DNA of 64,000 nt from Streptomyces sp. CNQ-509 (GTDB taxonomy: Bacteria; Actinomycetota; Actinomycetes; Streptomycetales; Streptomycetaceae), in the NCBI RefSeq assembly GCF_001011035.1, contig NZ_CP011492.1:4395516-4459515 (forward strand), read 5' to 3'. The notes under the pieces were generated by a model. That model saw nothing but the letters and a program-made list of their open reading frames with translations, did not search any database and was not told the origin of the DNA. This document shows, in pieces, positions 1 to 8,523 of the stretch; within the stretch, counting starts at the first letter, position 1, and the number at the start of each line of letters is the position of its first letter. A program made the position numbers and the translations under genes.

Positions 1-6
1 ACAGGG

Positions 7-840
7 ATGAGCGACGTAGCCGACAACCAGAAGGTCCGGCATGTGCTCGGTATCTCCGGCGGCAAGGACTCCTCAGCGCTCGCCGTCTACATGCGTAACC
101 GAGTTCCCGAGATGGAGTACTTCTTCTGCGACACGGGCGCCGAGCTGCCCGAAACCTACGAGTACCTCAACCGCCTGGAGGCCGCCCTCGGCAAGTCCAT
201 CGTCCGGCTGAACGCCGACCGCGACTTCGACCACTGGATGGAGGTCTACCAGGGCACCCTTCCCAGCCCGCAGATGCGCTGGTGCACCAAGAACCTCAAG
301 ATCAAGCCCCTCGAAGACTGGGTCGGTGACGACAAGGTCATCTCCTACGTCGCCATCCGCGCCGACGAGAACCGCCTCGGCTACGTCAGCACCAAGCCCA
401 ACATCGATGCCGTCTTCCCCTTCCGCGAGGACGGCATCGACAAGGAAGGCGTGATGCGCATCCTCGACGAGGCAGGCATCGGCCTGCCCGACTACTACGA
501 GTGGCGCACCCGCTCCGGCTGCTACTTCTGCTTCTTCCAGCGAAAGCACGAATGGGTTGGCCTCAAGGAACGCCACCCCGATCTCTTCGACCGCGCCGTT
601 GAATACGAGGAGAAGGTCCGCTACCGGCACACCGCCATGAAGGGCCGCAACTACACCTGGTCTCAGGGCGAGTCGCTCCCGGAACTCCTAGAGCGCAGGG
701 AGGAGATCGAGGCCAAGCACCAGGCGGCCCTGGATCGGGCTGCCAAGCGCACCAAACCCAACCGCCCCCTGCTGGAAGTTCTTTCCGATGCCCTCGACTC
801 AGACGACGACGAGGCCGGCTGCTCCGTCTGCCACCTCTAG
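7..840 (+). CDS. PAPS reductase-family (PP-loop) protein
   Basis: The 277-aa product has a PP-loop SGGKDSS at residues 17-23, the nucleotide-binding signature of adenylyl/PAPS reductases and related ATP pyrophosphatases. Cysteine pairs follow in MRWCTKNLK, SGCYFC and the C-terminal CSVCHL, which could bind metal or take part in sulfur transfer. In this family the PP-loop domain binds PAPS, APS or ATP. The size and cysteine pattern resemble the phage/plasmid type rather than CysH of assimilatory sulfate reduction. Upstream context is cut off by the window edge, so a link to phosphorothioation or another modification pathway cannot be judged. A possible terminator follows. The family call is firm; the substrate is unknown. 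Confidence 0.85.
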   Translation: MSDVADNQKVRHVLGISGGKDSSALAVYMRNRVPEMEYFFCDTGAELPETYEYLNRLEAALGKSIVRLNADRDFDHWMEVYQGTLPSPQMRWCTKNLKIKPLEDWVGDDKVISYVAIRADENRLGYVSTKPNIDAVFPFREDGIDKEGVMRILDEAGIGLPDYYEWRTRSGCYFCFFQRKHEWVGLKERHPDLFDRAVEYEEKVRYRHTAMKGRNYTWSQGESLPELLERREEIEAKHQAALDRAAKRTKPNRPLLEVLSDALDSDDDEAGCSVCHL

Positions 841-873
841 CGGAGGCCAAGACTCGGACCCTAACTGTGCAGG

Positions 874-908
874 CCCGCCCTCTGGATCCTCCCCGCAAGG
901 CGGGTTTT
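874..908 (+). terminator. Possible intrinsic terminator
   Basis: CCCGCC (874-879) pairs with GGCGGG (899-904) across a 19-nt loop, and TTTT follows at once. The stem is only 6 bp and the loop is long, so this is a weak candidate. Its position just after the PAPS reductase-family gene and before transposase debris fits a transcript end. Confidence 0.35.
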
Positions 909-941
909 GCGTGTCTGTCGCGGTGTAACTGGGGTTCATGG

Positions 942-1240
942 TTACTGATGGGCTGCGGAGAGACGGCTGTCGAAGGAGTTCAGCGCGGTCTTCCAGCGCG
1001 TAGCCCAGCGGTCCTGGTCCTTGCCAGTGAGACCGAGGGAGGCGATCGCCATGTAGACGCCCTTCAGGGTGGCCTCCTTGTCGGCGCCGTGTGTGCCCGC
1101 TTGAGGAGTTCGGCGATCTTGTTGCAGTCCTCGCAGGCGGCATAGGGGAAGAAGTTCCGCTGCAGGTGCACTACGCAGGTCTGCCCGATCGTCTTCGGCC
1201 AGACGGCCTCTATCACCTTGGGCAGGCCCCCGGGCCCGCA
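942..1240 (-). pseudogene. IS256-family (mutator) transposase fragment
   Basis: Reading leftward, one frame gives GLPKVIEAVWPKT followed by QTCVVHLQRNFFPYA, the conserved internal block of IS256/mutator transposases. The frame is then broken, and a neighbouring frame continues with GADKEATLKGVYMAIASLG and DRWATRWKTALNSF. Both ends of the transposase are missing and no terminal repeats are seen. It abuts an IS701-type fragment, so this is a scar of successive insertions. Confidence 0.75.
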
Positions 1241-1692
1241 CGGTGGTGACCGTGACGATGCCCCTGTCGGTCTCGCCCGGCCAGCCCAGCCGCTGCCAGC
1301 GACGTGCGCAGTCGCAGTATTGTCCCTGCGGTCCCCGGAATCACCCCGGCGTCCTGCGGCGCGGTCGCCGGCCCTCTGCGCAGCAGCTCAAGACGCCGGT
1401 CTTTGACCGGCTCGGCATCCCGAGTCGACTCGGAGACGCAGAACTACGGCCGCTGCACCGTCGGCCCCGCCGCCCCGACCACCGGCTCCACCCTGGCCAG
1501 GCAGGTGATGCTCTTGTTCCGATCTCGGGGTGCCAGCAGCCCGGTCAGGTACTCCCGGAATCCGCGACGCTGCGCCTGACTGGTGAACAGGCCGTCGAAA
1601 CGGGCCGTGTACTCCTTCAACGGCCCCGGTGTGGCCGGGCAGGGACGGCGCACAGTCGTGATCGGTCCCCAGATTCGGCACTCTCTCCCCAC
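1241..1692 (-). pseudogene. IS701-family transposase N-terminal fragment
   Basis: The leftward reading contains YTARFDGLFTSQAQRRGF and EYLTGLLAPRDRNKSI, typical of the N-terminal region of IS701-type DDE transposases. It breaks at an in-frame stop after TVQRP, resumes as VSESTRDAEPVKDRRLELLR, and shifts frame again before ending against the IS256 fragment. The DDE catalytic core is absent, so it cannot encode an active enzyme. Confidence 0.75.
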
Positions 1693-1915
1693 GCAGTCGA
1701 AGGGCGAACGGGACTCCCGTCAAACCCAACGAAGTACCGATAGCTACCCAACGACCCTGCGGCGGCCTCATGCTGACGTAACTCGCTGCCTGCACATTGT
1801 GGTGATTGGCGACGCGCCGTCAGACCGACCTGCGACACTGGTGACCCACGTCAGGGAGACCTGGTGTGGCGAGTCGTACGGTGGTCGCCGGGCAGTGAGA
1901 GGTGCGGGACGTAAT

Positions 1916-3589
1916 ATGACATCGCGTCAGGTTGAGGGTAAGCAGGAAGGTTTCACGGAAGTACCGATCAACCCCGGCCGAATCCTTCGAGCGATCGCAC
2001 GCATCGGGTACACACCAGAGAGTGCCATCTGTGACATCGTCGATAACTCCGTGGCGGCGAATGCTCGACGTGTCGCCATTAAACTTGAACGTGAACCTGA
2101 CATGTCCGAAGCTCGCCGGAACAGTGCGGCCCGTTACATCATCGCCGATGATGGCGATGGTATGGATCGAGGGCACCTCGTTGACGCTCTGGCGCTGGGC
2201 GCAGACGGGCAGTACACACCCGGAAGTCTCGGGAAGTATGGGCTCGGCCTGAAAAGCGCGGGGCTGTCACAGGGGGATCGAGTTGAGGTTGTCAGCGCAC
2301 GTCAGGGCGGCTCGTGGAGCAAGGTGATCCTGGATCTTCCCCATGTCGAAGAGACAGGAAGGCTCGAGTGCCTATTGGCAGAGCCGGATTCTGTCGACCT
2401 CCAACGAGTGAATGAGCTGATCCCAGGCGCTGCGTATGGCACCGTGGTCACCATCGAGAAAATCCACAAGCGAAATCACCCAAGCATTCGCAAGACTCGT
2501 GAGGCGCTTGGGAGAAATCTCGGCGTAACTTACTTTTACTTCCTCCAGCCGAATGGTGGAGATCTGGAGATTCTGCTGGATGGTGATCCGGTGGAACCTT
2601 TCGATCCTCTATTTGTGGACGAGGCGAACGCAGCCGGAAATCTCGACGATTCTACCTGGGATGGTCGCGATGTTCGGTGGCTTGAGCGCGCCACTCCCGT
2701 TGTGCTTGATGCGGAAAATCGGGTAGAAGTTAAAATCGAAGCGACTCAATTGGTTCACCCGCCCGCATTCGATAACCCCGCCGAAATTCGCAAGAAGTAC
2801 ATGATCGCGTCGAGTGCATACGGATTTTACGTGTACCGGAATAGGCGGCTGATCCGCAGGGCTGAGCGGTTCAATGGCTTGATTCCGACCGATCAAGATT
2901 ATTTCGCCTTCCGCGGGAGGATCCTGATCGATGACACCGCAGATGACGCCTTTAATATTGACGTAAAGAAGTCGGAAATACTTCTAAGTGAGGAGGCGGA
3001 AGGGGCGCTTAGTGAGGCCATCTACGAAGCTAGACGCCTAAGTAAGAGTGGCTGGAAGAATGCTGCCAAAATTCTCCGCAAGAAGGCAAATGAAGATCCC
3101 AACAGCAAGGCTGCCGAAGCGCTGATTGAAGTCGATTTTCCGGAGTTTCTGCCAACAGATCCGGACGACGCACTCTCCGAGAATGAACGGACCAAACGGG
3201 CTCAGAAGGAATCTACTAGACATCCGCTGAAGGACCAGGAGCGGGAGCAGGCCCGCAAAGAGGGAGCGAGGGTTACATTCGTTGATCAGTTGGACGACAA
3301 TGCCCTCTGGGAACGCGCGCGGGATGCCACTTTGGGGACGGTTGTGCGGATCAATCGGTCCCATCGTTTCATGAGGATGTTTGACGAGCGATTCGGTGAC
3401 GACGCCGATGTCGTGTTGCTCATTCAAGCTCTCTTCTTGAGTCTGGCGTCGGCAGAGAGTGGAACTGTGCGGAACAAACAGGACCTCGATGATGAAATTA
3501 TCGAGGATGTCTTTGTGACGTACAGAAACCAGGCTTCGGCGGCTGTGTACAAGGTCACGGCAGGTGCTCTTGAGAAGCGCTTTGCGTAG
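1916..3589 (+). CDS. GHKL-type ATPase (Hsp90/MutL-like fold), possible defence protein
   Basis: The 557-aa product has the GHKL ATP-binding motifs in order: N box D40-IVDNS, G1 box DDGDGM (78-83) and G2 box GKYGLGLKSAG (106-116). The remainder, including a charged C-terminal half, matches no domain I know. The ATG at 1916 is chosen because the open frame upstream overlaps transposase debris and reads as non-coding, while TEVPINPGRILRAIARIGY begins right after it. Codon use here is visibly less G/C-rich at third positions than in the flanking genes, suggesting transfer. The GIY-YIG gene starts 11 nt after its stop, so the two form an operon. Orphan GHKL ATPases beside nucleases occur in defence modules; that role is inferred. 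Confidence 0.8.
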   Translation: MTSRQVEGKQEGFTEVPINPGRILRAIARIGYTPESAICDIVDNSVAANARRVAIKLEREPDMSEARRNSAARYIIADDGDGMDRGHLVDALALGADGQYTPGSLGKYGLGLKSAGLSQGDRVEVVSARQGGSWSKVILDLPHVEETGRLECLLAEPDSVDLQRVNELIPGAAYGTVVTIEKIHKRNHPSIRKTREALGRNLGVTYFYFLQPNGGDLEILLDGDPVEPFDPLFVDEANAAGNLDDSTWDGRDVRWLERATPVVLDAENRVEVKIEATQLVHPPAFDNPAEIRKKYMIASSAYGFYVYRNRRLIRRAERFNGLIPTDQDYFAFRGRILIDDTADDAFNIDVKKSEILLSEEAEGALSEAIYEARRLSKSGWKNAAKILRKKANEDPNSKAAEALIEVDFPEFLPTDPDDALSENERTKRAQKESTRHPLKDQEREQARKEGARVTFVDQLDDNALWERARDATLGTVVRINRSHRFMRMFDERFGDDADVVLLIQALFLSLASAESGTVRNKQDLDDEIIEDVFVTYRNQASAAVYKVTAGALEKRFA

Positions 3590-3600
3590 GGCAAGCCTTA

Positions 3601-4089
3601 ATGCCCGTTCTTAGGGAGGATGAGACCTGGGGTGCTGCGATTGTTGGGAGCCCCAGTCTTTGCCGTGCGCGCGCGTACATATATTGCGGATATTCAAAGA
3701 AGGTAGGCGTTGCCTATATTGGCATGACCGTAGGCCGCAACGGGATCTTTGGCCGCTGGGGCGACCATCTTGGGCGTGCGCTTGAAAAATCCTCGTTCCA
3801 GCGGCGGCTCAATGAATTTGACGATTCCGCGTGGCAGCGCATGGATGACCTCGTGATTTTCTGGGCGGACATGGGCGGCGCGGATGAGTTTCTGACATTG
3901 GAAACAAGTCACCGCGAGGGGGTGGAGTATCTCGTGCAGCGGCAGTTACGCGTTCTGTTGGCTAGAGGGAATCCCCCCTTGAACGTGATCAGCAAGGTCC
4001 GCTCAAACCGTACTGTGCAGCTCCCGCTGGTGCAGACTGCTGCCAATCAGGTCGTCGGGCACTTCCAAGCTCACTTCGACGCCTCTTAG
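3601..4089 (+). CDS. GIY-YIG-like nuclease-domain protein
   Basis: The 162-aa product contains YIYCG (26-30), VAYIGMT (37-43) and GRWGDHL (51-57), matching the GIY/YIG strands plus the following arginine helix of GIY-YIG nucleases. The family cuts DNA using the Tyr and Arg of this core and a downstream Glu; candidates are E97 and nearby residues. It is paired with the GHKL ATPase gene and shares its lower G/C codon bias. The IS1182 right-hand repeat begins within its stop codon region, but reading across the insertion also gives a stop straight after ...DAS, so the protein seems intact. Likely job: nuclease partner of the ATPase. Confidence 0.7.
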   Translation: MPVLREDETWGAAIVGSPSLCRARAYIYCGYSKKVGVAYIGMTVGRNGIFGRWGDHLGRALEKSSFQRRLNEFDDSAWQRMDDLVIFWADMGGADEFLTLETSHREGVEYLVQRQLRVLLARGNPPLNVISKVRSNRTVQLPLVQTAANQVVGHFQAHFDAS

Positions 4090-5931
4090 CTTGACTCTGT
4101 CGGGGATCTTGGAGTTGCCGAGGTCAGGTGCCCAGGGTGCGCCAGGACTTCGGCCGGGGGATTTCGTGCTGGTCGAGGTAGTTCTGGAAGGCGGTCGGTC
4201 GGCGGGGAGGGGGTGCTTCGTCAGCCGGTGGGAGACCGCTGAGGCGCTCGATGTTGATGGCGATCGCGGTCAGGACGTGCTGGACGTGGGCCTTGCTCTG
4301 TCCTCGGTAGCGGCAGCGGCGCATGCCGTGACCGTGAGCGAACTCGTTGACCGTTCCCTCCACTCCGGAGCGGACTGCGTAGCGGGTCTTCCAGTCGGGC
4401 GTCTGTTGCTCGGCACGGACGCGGAGTTGCATGTCGCGGAGTTTCTCGCGGGGGAAAGCCGATGGTGCGGGTGCTCTCGCGGGAGGTGGTGCATTGTGCG
4501 CGGGCCGGGCAGGGGTGGCACTGGCTCTTGGTGAATCGTGCCACGATCAGTGGGGCCGCGGTGGGCGAGGAGGTCGGGTAGGGGCCGTGCCAGCCCTGGC
4601 TGACCTGCCCCTGGGGGCAGGTGACCTGCCGGCGGTCGTAGTCGATGTGGAAGTCGTCACGGGCGAAGCCCTCGCCTCGGCGGTGTTGCCGGGTGGGGTT
4701 GCGCCGCAGCGGCCCGGAGACGGTGACCTGGTGGTCGCGTGCGGATTGTTCCAGGTGTGGCAGGGAGGTGTAGCCGCTGTCGACAGGTGCTCGGCGGGCA
4801 GCAGGCCGCGGCGGTGCAGGCGGGTGTGGATGCCGGGCAGGACCTTGCTGTCGTGGGTGGTGGACGCGGTGGTGGCCACGTCCGTGATCACGTTGGGTCC
4901 GTCGGGAGCACAGGTCTCCGTCAGATGGGCGGAGAACCCCTTCCAGCTGATGATGTGCCCGTGACGGGCATAGCGGGCCGAGGCGTCGTAGGGAGAGACG
5001 ATCACCCGGGACGAGGGCGGCAGCCCGGGTCCGTCCTCGGTCTCGGCGGTGCGCCAGCGCAGGCGGCCTGCGGCGTCGCGGTGATAGTTCTGCACCATGA
5101 TCTGGCGCAGAGCCTGGACACGGGGGCCGGACGCTCGGTCCACTCCGTGCCGGTAGAGGTGTTCCAGGAGCCGGACGGCGTCGTTCCCGGTGGCCATGAT
5201 CCTGGTCTTGGGCTTGGTGGGGTTCTTGCCCAGGCGGACCGGACGGCCGTAGCGACGTCCCCAGTCCTCGTCGACCAGCTCGTCCAGCAGATGACCGGCG
5301 GTGTCGGCGACTTCTTCCAGCGCGGCGCGGACCGCCTCGGTGATCAGCTCCAGCCGGGTTAGATTGCGGACCGCGGCCAGGACGTGGGTGGAGTCGGTGC
5401 GCTGTGTGGTGCGCTCGCGTACCAGGCGGCCTCCTTGAGGCGGGCCAGTGTGAGGTCGAGGAGGCGGTCGGCGCGATCACCCTCGGCGAGGCGTTCACGG
5501 AAGTCGGCCAGCACGCTGTGATGGAAGCCGGGGGCGTCCAGCTCCATGGCCATCGCGTACTTGAAGTCGATCCGGCAGCGGACCGCCTCGGCAGCCTGCC
5601 GGTCCGACAAACCGAGCAGAAACTGCAGCACGCAGACGGTGGCCAGTTGGGCGGGCGAGAGGCCGGGGCGCCCGTTGCGCGGGTACCAGTCGGCAAAGTC
5701 CTCATCGCGCCACAGCCCGTCCAGCCGGTCGCGCACCCATATCGCCGTCGTGCCGTTTGGGTTGCTCGCCCGCGCGATCTGCACGGTCAGAGGCGGGTCT
5801 TGCTCACCGGAACGGGGACGCAGTGACAACGGGCGCCTCGACGGCTGCATCGGTCATCGGAACCAACCGAGCATGCCCGTTGATCACGCTGCCGCGTCGC
5901 GAAACTCCAAGATCCCCGACAGAGTCAAGCT
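4088..5931. mobile_element. IS1182-family insertion sequence (decayed)
   Basis: Perfect 24-bp inverted repeats lie at 4093-4116 and 5903-5926. The match extends outward through AGCTT/AAGCT to about 4088 and 5931, giving an element near 1.84 kb, normal for IS1182. The only gene inside is a transposase broken by frameshifts. The repeats are still perfect, so decay is recent or the copy can be mobilised in trans. It sits immediately downstream of the GHKL/GIY-YIG pair. Confidence 0.85.
4124..5850 (-). pseudogene. IS1182-family transposase, frameshifted
   Basis: The N-terminal part (from 5850) reads DGLWRDEDFADWYPRNGRPG and LSPAQLATVCVLQFL, diagnostic of IS1182. The frame shifts near 5428 into LAAVRNLTRLELITEAV and PKTRIMATGNDAVRL, again near 4790 into VDSGYTSLPHLEQSARDHQ, and once more near 4430 into WKTRYAVRSGVEGTVNEFA. 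Joined across three shifts it spans the usual full length of about 570 aa. IS1182 transposases are normally single ORFs, so these are lesions or sequence errors, not programmed frameshifting. Confidence 0.85.
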
Positions 5932-6173
5932 GAGCCCGAACGGAGAGACCACCAGCATTCCGACGGTTCCGATATCCGACTCCACCATCAGCGCGGGTCT
6001 GCTGTAGCTCGCGTTGCAGGGCGAGGAGGTCGGTGGGGAAGCGCGTGGTCACAATCGCCTATCGTGCATCTGTGCGCATCCATGGGGGGAGAAGCGCGCG
6101 CGGCTTTGGGAGTTCTGACCTGAGCGTCCGGGCATGCTGTCGACGTGACGGGGGGCGCCTTACCCTCTGCTCC

Positions 6174-6653
6174 ATGCCTTGGGTGACGTTGGCCAGCGCC
6201 GTAGTTGGCGCCTTGATAGCGACCGTATCCGCTGCGCTCCTGGAGCGTAGCCGTTGGCGGCGGGAGCAAGATGACCGCCTCATCAGCGCACGACGTGCTC
6301 TGTACGGCGAGTACCTTGCGTCCCTCTCCCAAGCCCGTAACGACTTCCGCGGTCTGGCGCGCAACCGAGCCATGGCCCCGGCCGACCGAGAGCGCTCCGC
6401 CCGCGATGCCTTCGCTTCGTGCTATGACGTGCGCTACCAGATGTCGATCACAGCAGCGTCGAACGTAGTCGTCGCCTCCGAGGAAGCCTTCCGGCGGTTA
6501 CGTGACGTGCGGGACCTTGCCGCGGCCGGCACCCTCGCCGGAGACGAGGCTTACTCGGGTGGCCGCGCCGCGTACGAGGCGGCGCTCTCTCGACTGCGTG
6601 ACGCCATGCGCTTCGACCTGGGATCCGACCGGGAGCCCGCGTTGGCGAGGTAG
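6174..6653 (+). CDS. Single-pass membrane protein of unknown function
   Basis: The ATG at 6174 gives 159 aa starting MPWVTLASAVVGALIATVSA, one N-terminal transmembrane helix, followed by an Arg/Gln-rich amphipathic segment (RSRWRREQDDRL) and a soluble helical domain. The frame is open further upstream but that part is Arg/Cys-rich and looks non-coding. Proteins with this architecture are common hypotheticals in Streptomyces. It stands alone between the IS1182 copy and the DUF5655-like gene. Confidence 0.6.
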   Translation: MPWVTLASAVVGALIATVSAALLERSRWRREQDDRLISARRALYGEYLASLSQARNDFRGLARNRAMAPADRERSARDAFASCYDVRYQMSITAASNVVVASEEAFRRLRDVRDLAAAGTLAGDEAYSGGRAAYEAALSRLRDAMRFDLGSDREPALAR

Positions 6654-6938
6654 CCATACCGGCGGAGTCGGAGCGTGATCACGGACCGGCCCCAAGGGGA
6701 GGACGGCGCGCTCCGGGAAGGGGCGTGCCTCGTCAGCAGCGTCAGTTGAGGCGGGGGAGAGCGTCGAGGGCGGCGTGCCGCGGGTATGCGTCGGGGTCGC
6801 CGTGGCGGGGCAGTGGGGAACGAAACCGCCTCGCCTTTGGCGGCGTGTGGAGCCGCGACGGAATGCACAGCACGAATCTTCATGCGGAAATACTGCACCG
6901 CTTCTTGGTGTTGTCCTTCTCCAGCCAAGGAGGGGACG

Positions 6939-7835
6939 GTGTCGAGTCTGAAGTTGTTCCGTACGGACACGGTGAACGGCGGCGTGATCGAGGTCGCTTC
7001 GCGTCTTGCTGAAGTCGAGGCGGATGTGCAGGGCCTGGTTGAGGCGCACATGGAGACGCTGCTGGGGGTGCGGTTCCTGGCGAGCGAGTACGGCACCGGG
7101 CCGGTACACGGGGGCCGGATCGACTCGCTCGGGCTGGACGAGAACGGATCGCCAGTCGTCATCGAGTACAAGCGTGGTGTCGACGCCGGTGTCATCAACC
7201 AGGGCCTTTTCTACTTGGCCTGGCTGATGGACCACCGGGCCGAGTTCGAGCACCTGGTCCGCGACCGGCTGGGGGTGACGGCCGCGTCCCAGGTCCTGTG
7301 GAGCGGGCCGCGTCTGATCTGTATCGCCGGTGACTTCACCCGATACGACGTCCATGCGGTGCGCGAGCACCGGCGGTCGATCGACCTGGTCCGCTACCGG
7401 CTCTTCGGCAGCGACCTGCTCGGGCTTGAGACCGTGGCCTCCGTGCGCGGCGGCATGCAGGTGGCCCGCCGGGCACGGCGCCAGCGGGTTACCAGGGCAG
7501 CGGCCGATGCCCAGAGCGCGGCGATGATGGAGTTGGCGGGCGCGGTCGACGAGGTCCTGCTCGGGCTCGGGGACGGCGTGACCCGTGTTGAGCGCAAGCA
7601 GTACCGGGCGTATCAGCGGCTGCGGAACTTCGCCTGCCTCATCCCGCCTCAGCAGACCAAGGTGGTGGTCTATCTGAAGGCCGACCCGAAGGACGTCGAT
7701 CTTGTTCCGGGCTTCAGCCGGGACGTGTCCGGGCTCGGTCACCACGGGACGGGTGATCTGGAGGTGCAGCTCCGTATGCCGAGGGATGTGGAGCGGGCGC
7801 AGGATCTGTTCCGCGCGAGTTACGCAGCAGTGTGA
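6939..7835 (+). CDS. PD-(D/E)XK nuclease-like protein with DUF5655 C-terminus
   Basis: The GTG at 6939 is preceded by a strong AAGGAGG-type ribosome site (6928-6935), giving 298 aa. The N-terminal half has GRIDSLGLDENGSPVVIEYK, the D...E-X-K arrangement of PD-(D/E)XK nucleases such as NucS-like enzymes. The C-terminal part (YRAYQRLRNFACLIPPQQTK, VVYLKADP) matches my memory of DUF5655. The combination suggests a DNA-binding or DNA-cleaving protein in repair or restriction; the target is unknown. It appears intact and monocistronic. Confidence 0.75.
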   Translation: MSSLKLFRTDTVNGGVIEVASRLAEVEADVQGLVEAHMETLLGVRFLASEYGTGPVHGGRIDSLGLDENGSPVVIEYKRGVDAGVINQGLFYLAWLMDHRAEFEHLVRDRLGVTAASQVLWSGPRLICIAGDFTRYDVHAVREHRRSIDLVRYRLFGSDLLGLETVASVRGGMQVARRARRQRVTRAAADAQSAAMMELAGAVDEVLLGLGDGVTRVERKQYRAYQRLRNFACLIPPQQTKVVVYLKADPKDVDLVPGFSRDVSGLGHHGTGDLEVQLRMPRDVERAQDLFRASYAAV

Positions 7836-8122
7836 TCGGATGCCGTCGCCCACCTCGTGGCGGGCGGCGTGTGTGTCGTGTCTGGCGGCGTGGCGGGGGC
7901 CTTTTCGACAGGCGGACACGGGGTGGCCGTCGACTATCTATGGTGTGAGGGATCGCCCAGTCGGCGATTCCGCGCTGTGTTGCCCGCTCGTGTGGGCCGA
8001 TGATCAGCATGCATGGCTGGCTGCTGGGCCGGGCGTGACCGCCGGAGCGGCCGGCGCATCGGTACGCCGGCGGGTTCTGCGCTCGCGGCCCGGCTGGGCC
8101 TGACGGGTGCCGGTCCCGTGGG

Positions 8123-8458
8123 CTAGGGTTTCGGCGAGTTCGGCCAGCAGCGGGCTCGGGGTGTGCGGGGATAATCGGGCCAGTTCCATTCCTCGTCTAT
8201 GGCTTCCTGGAGGCGAGGGGTGATCTCGACGGTGATGCCTTCGGCGATCAGGTGCCGGGCTGCGTCCTTGGCCCAGCAGGGCTCGTCGCGATCGATGCGA
8301 GCCAGTACCAGGCCGTGGGCGGTGACGACCGTCCAGTTGGCGGACCTCAAAGCCGTGAGAGCGATGTGGGCCTGATCGCCGGGCAGGTCGGCCGTTACCG
8401 CGGTGGGGTGCGTGGGGTGGGCGTCGAGGCGGACGTGCGCGTCGATGGCGGGAGCCAC
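8123..8458 (-). CDS. Small hypothetical plasmid protein, possibly frameshifted at its 3' end
   Basis: A GTG start gives 111 aa, including HIALTALRSANWTVVTAHG and DEEWNWPDYPRTP. After PRTP the frame stops soon, but the neighbouring frame continues as SPLLAELAETLAHGTGTRQ to a stop at 8004, a typical tail for such proteins. One extra or missing C in a CCCC run would join them. No enzymatic motif. It follows the DnaB-N gene on the same strand after 65 nt. Confidence 0.5.
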   Translation of the reverse strand: MAPAIDAHVRLDAHPTHPTAVTADLPGDQAHIALTALRSANWTVVTAHGLVLARIDRDEPCWAKDAARHLIAEGITVEITPRLQEAIDEEWNWPDYPRTPRARCWPNSPKP

Positions 8459-8523
8459 GTAGTGGTCTCGTCTTCTGCGCCGGTGGCCGGGTCTTCAGGT
8501 CCTGCCAGGCGGTGTACGGAGGG

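Noticed and set aside
7..840. Reading the first gene as DndC of a phosphorothioation cluster
   Set aside because: It is about half the length of DndC and no DndB/D/E-like gene follows; only the PP-loop family can be claimed.
1916..3589. Assigning the GHKL ATPase as Hsp90, MutL or a histidine kinase
   Set aside because: Only the ATP-binding motifs match; length, C-terminal region and absence of kinase H box or MutL C-domain do not fit.
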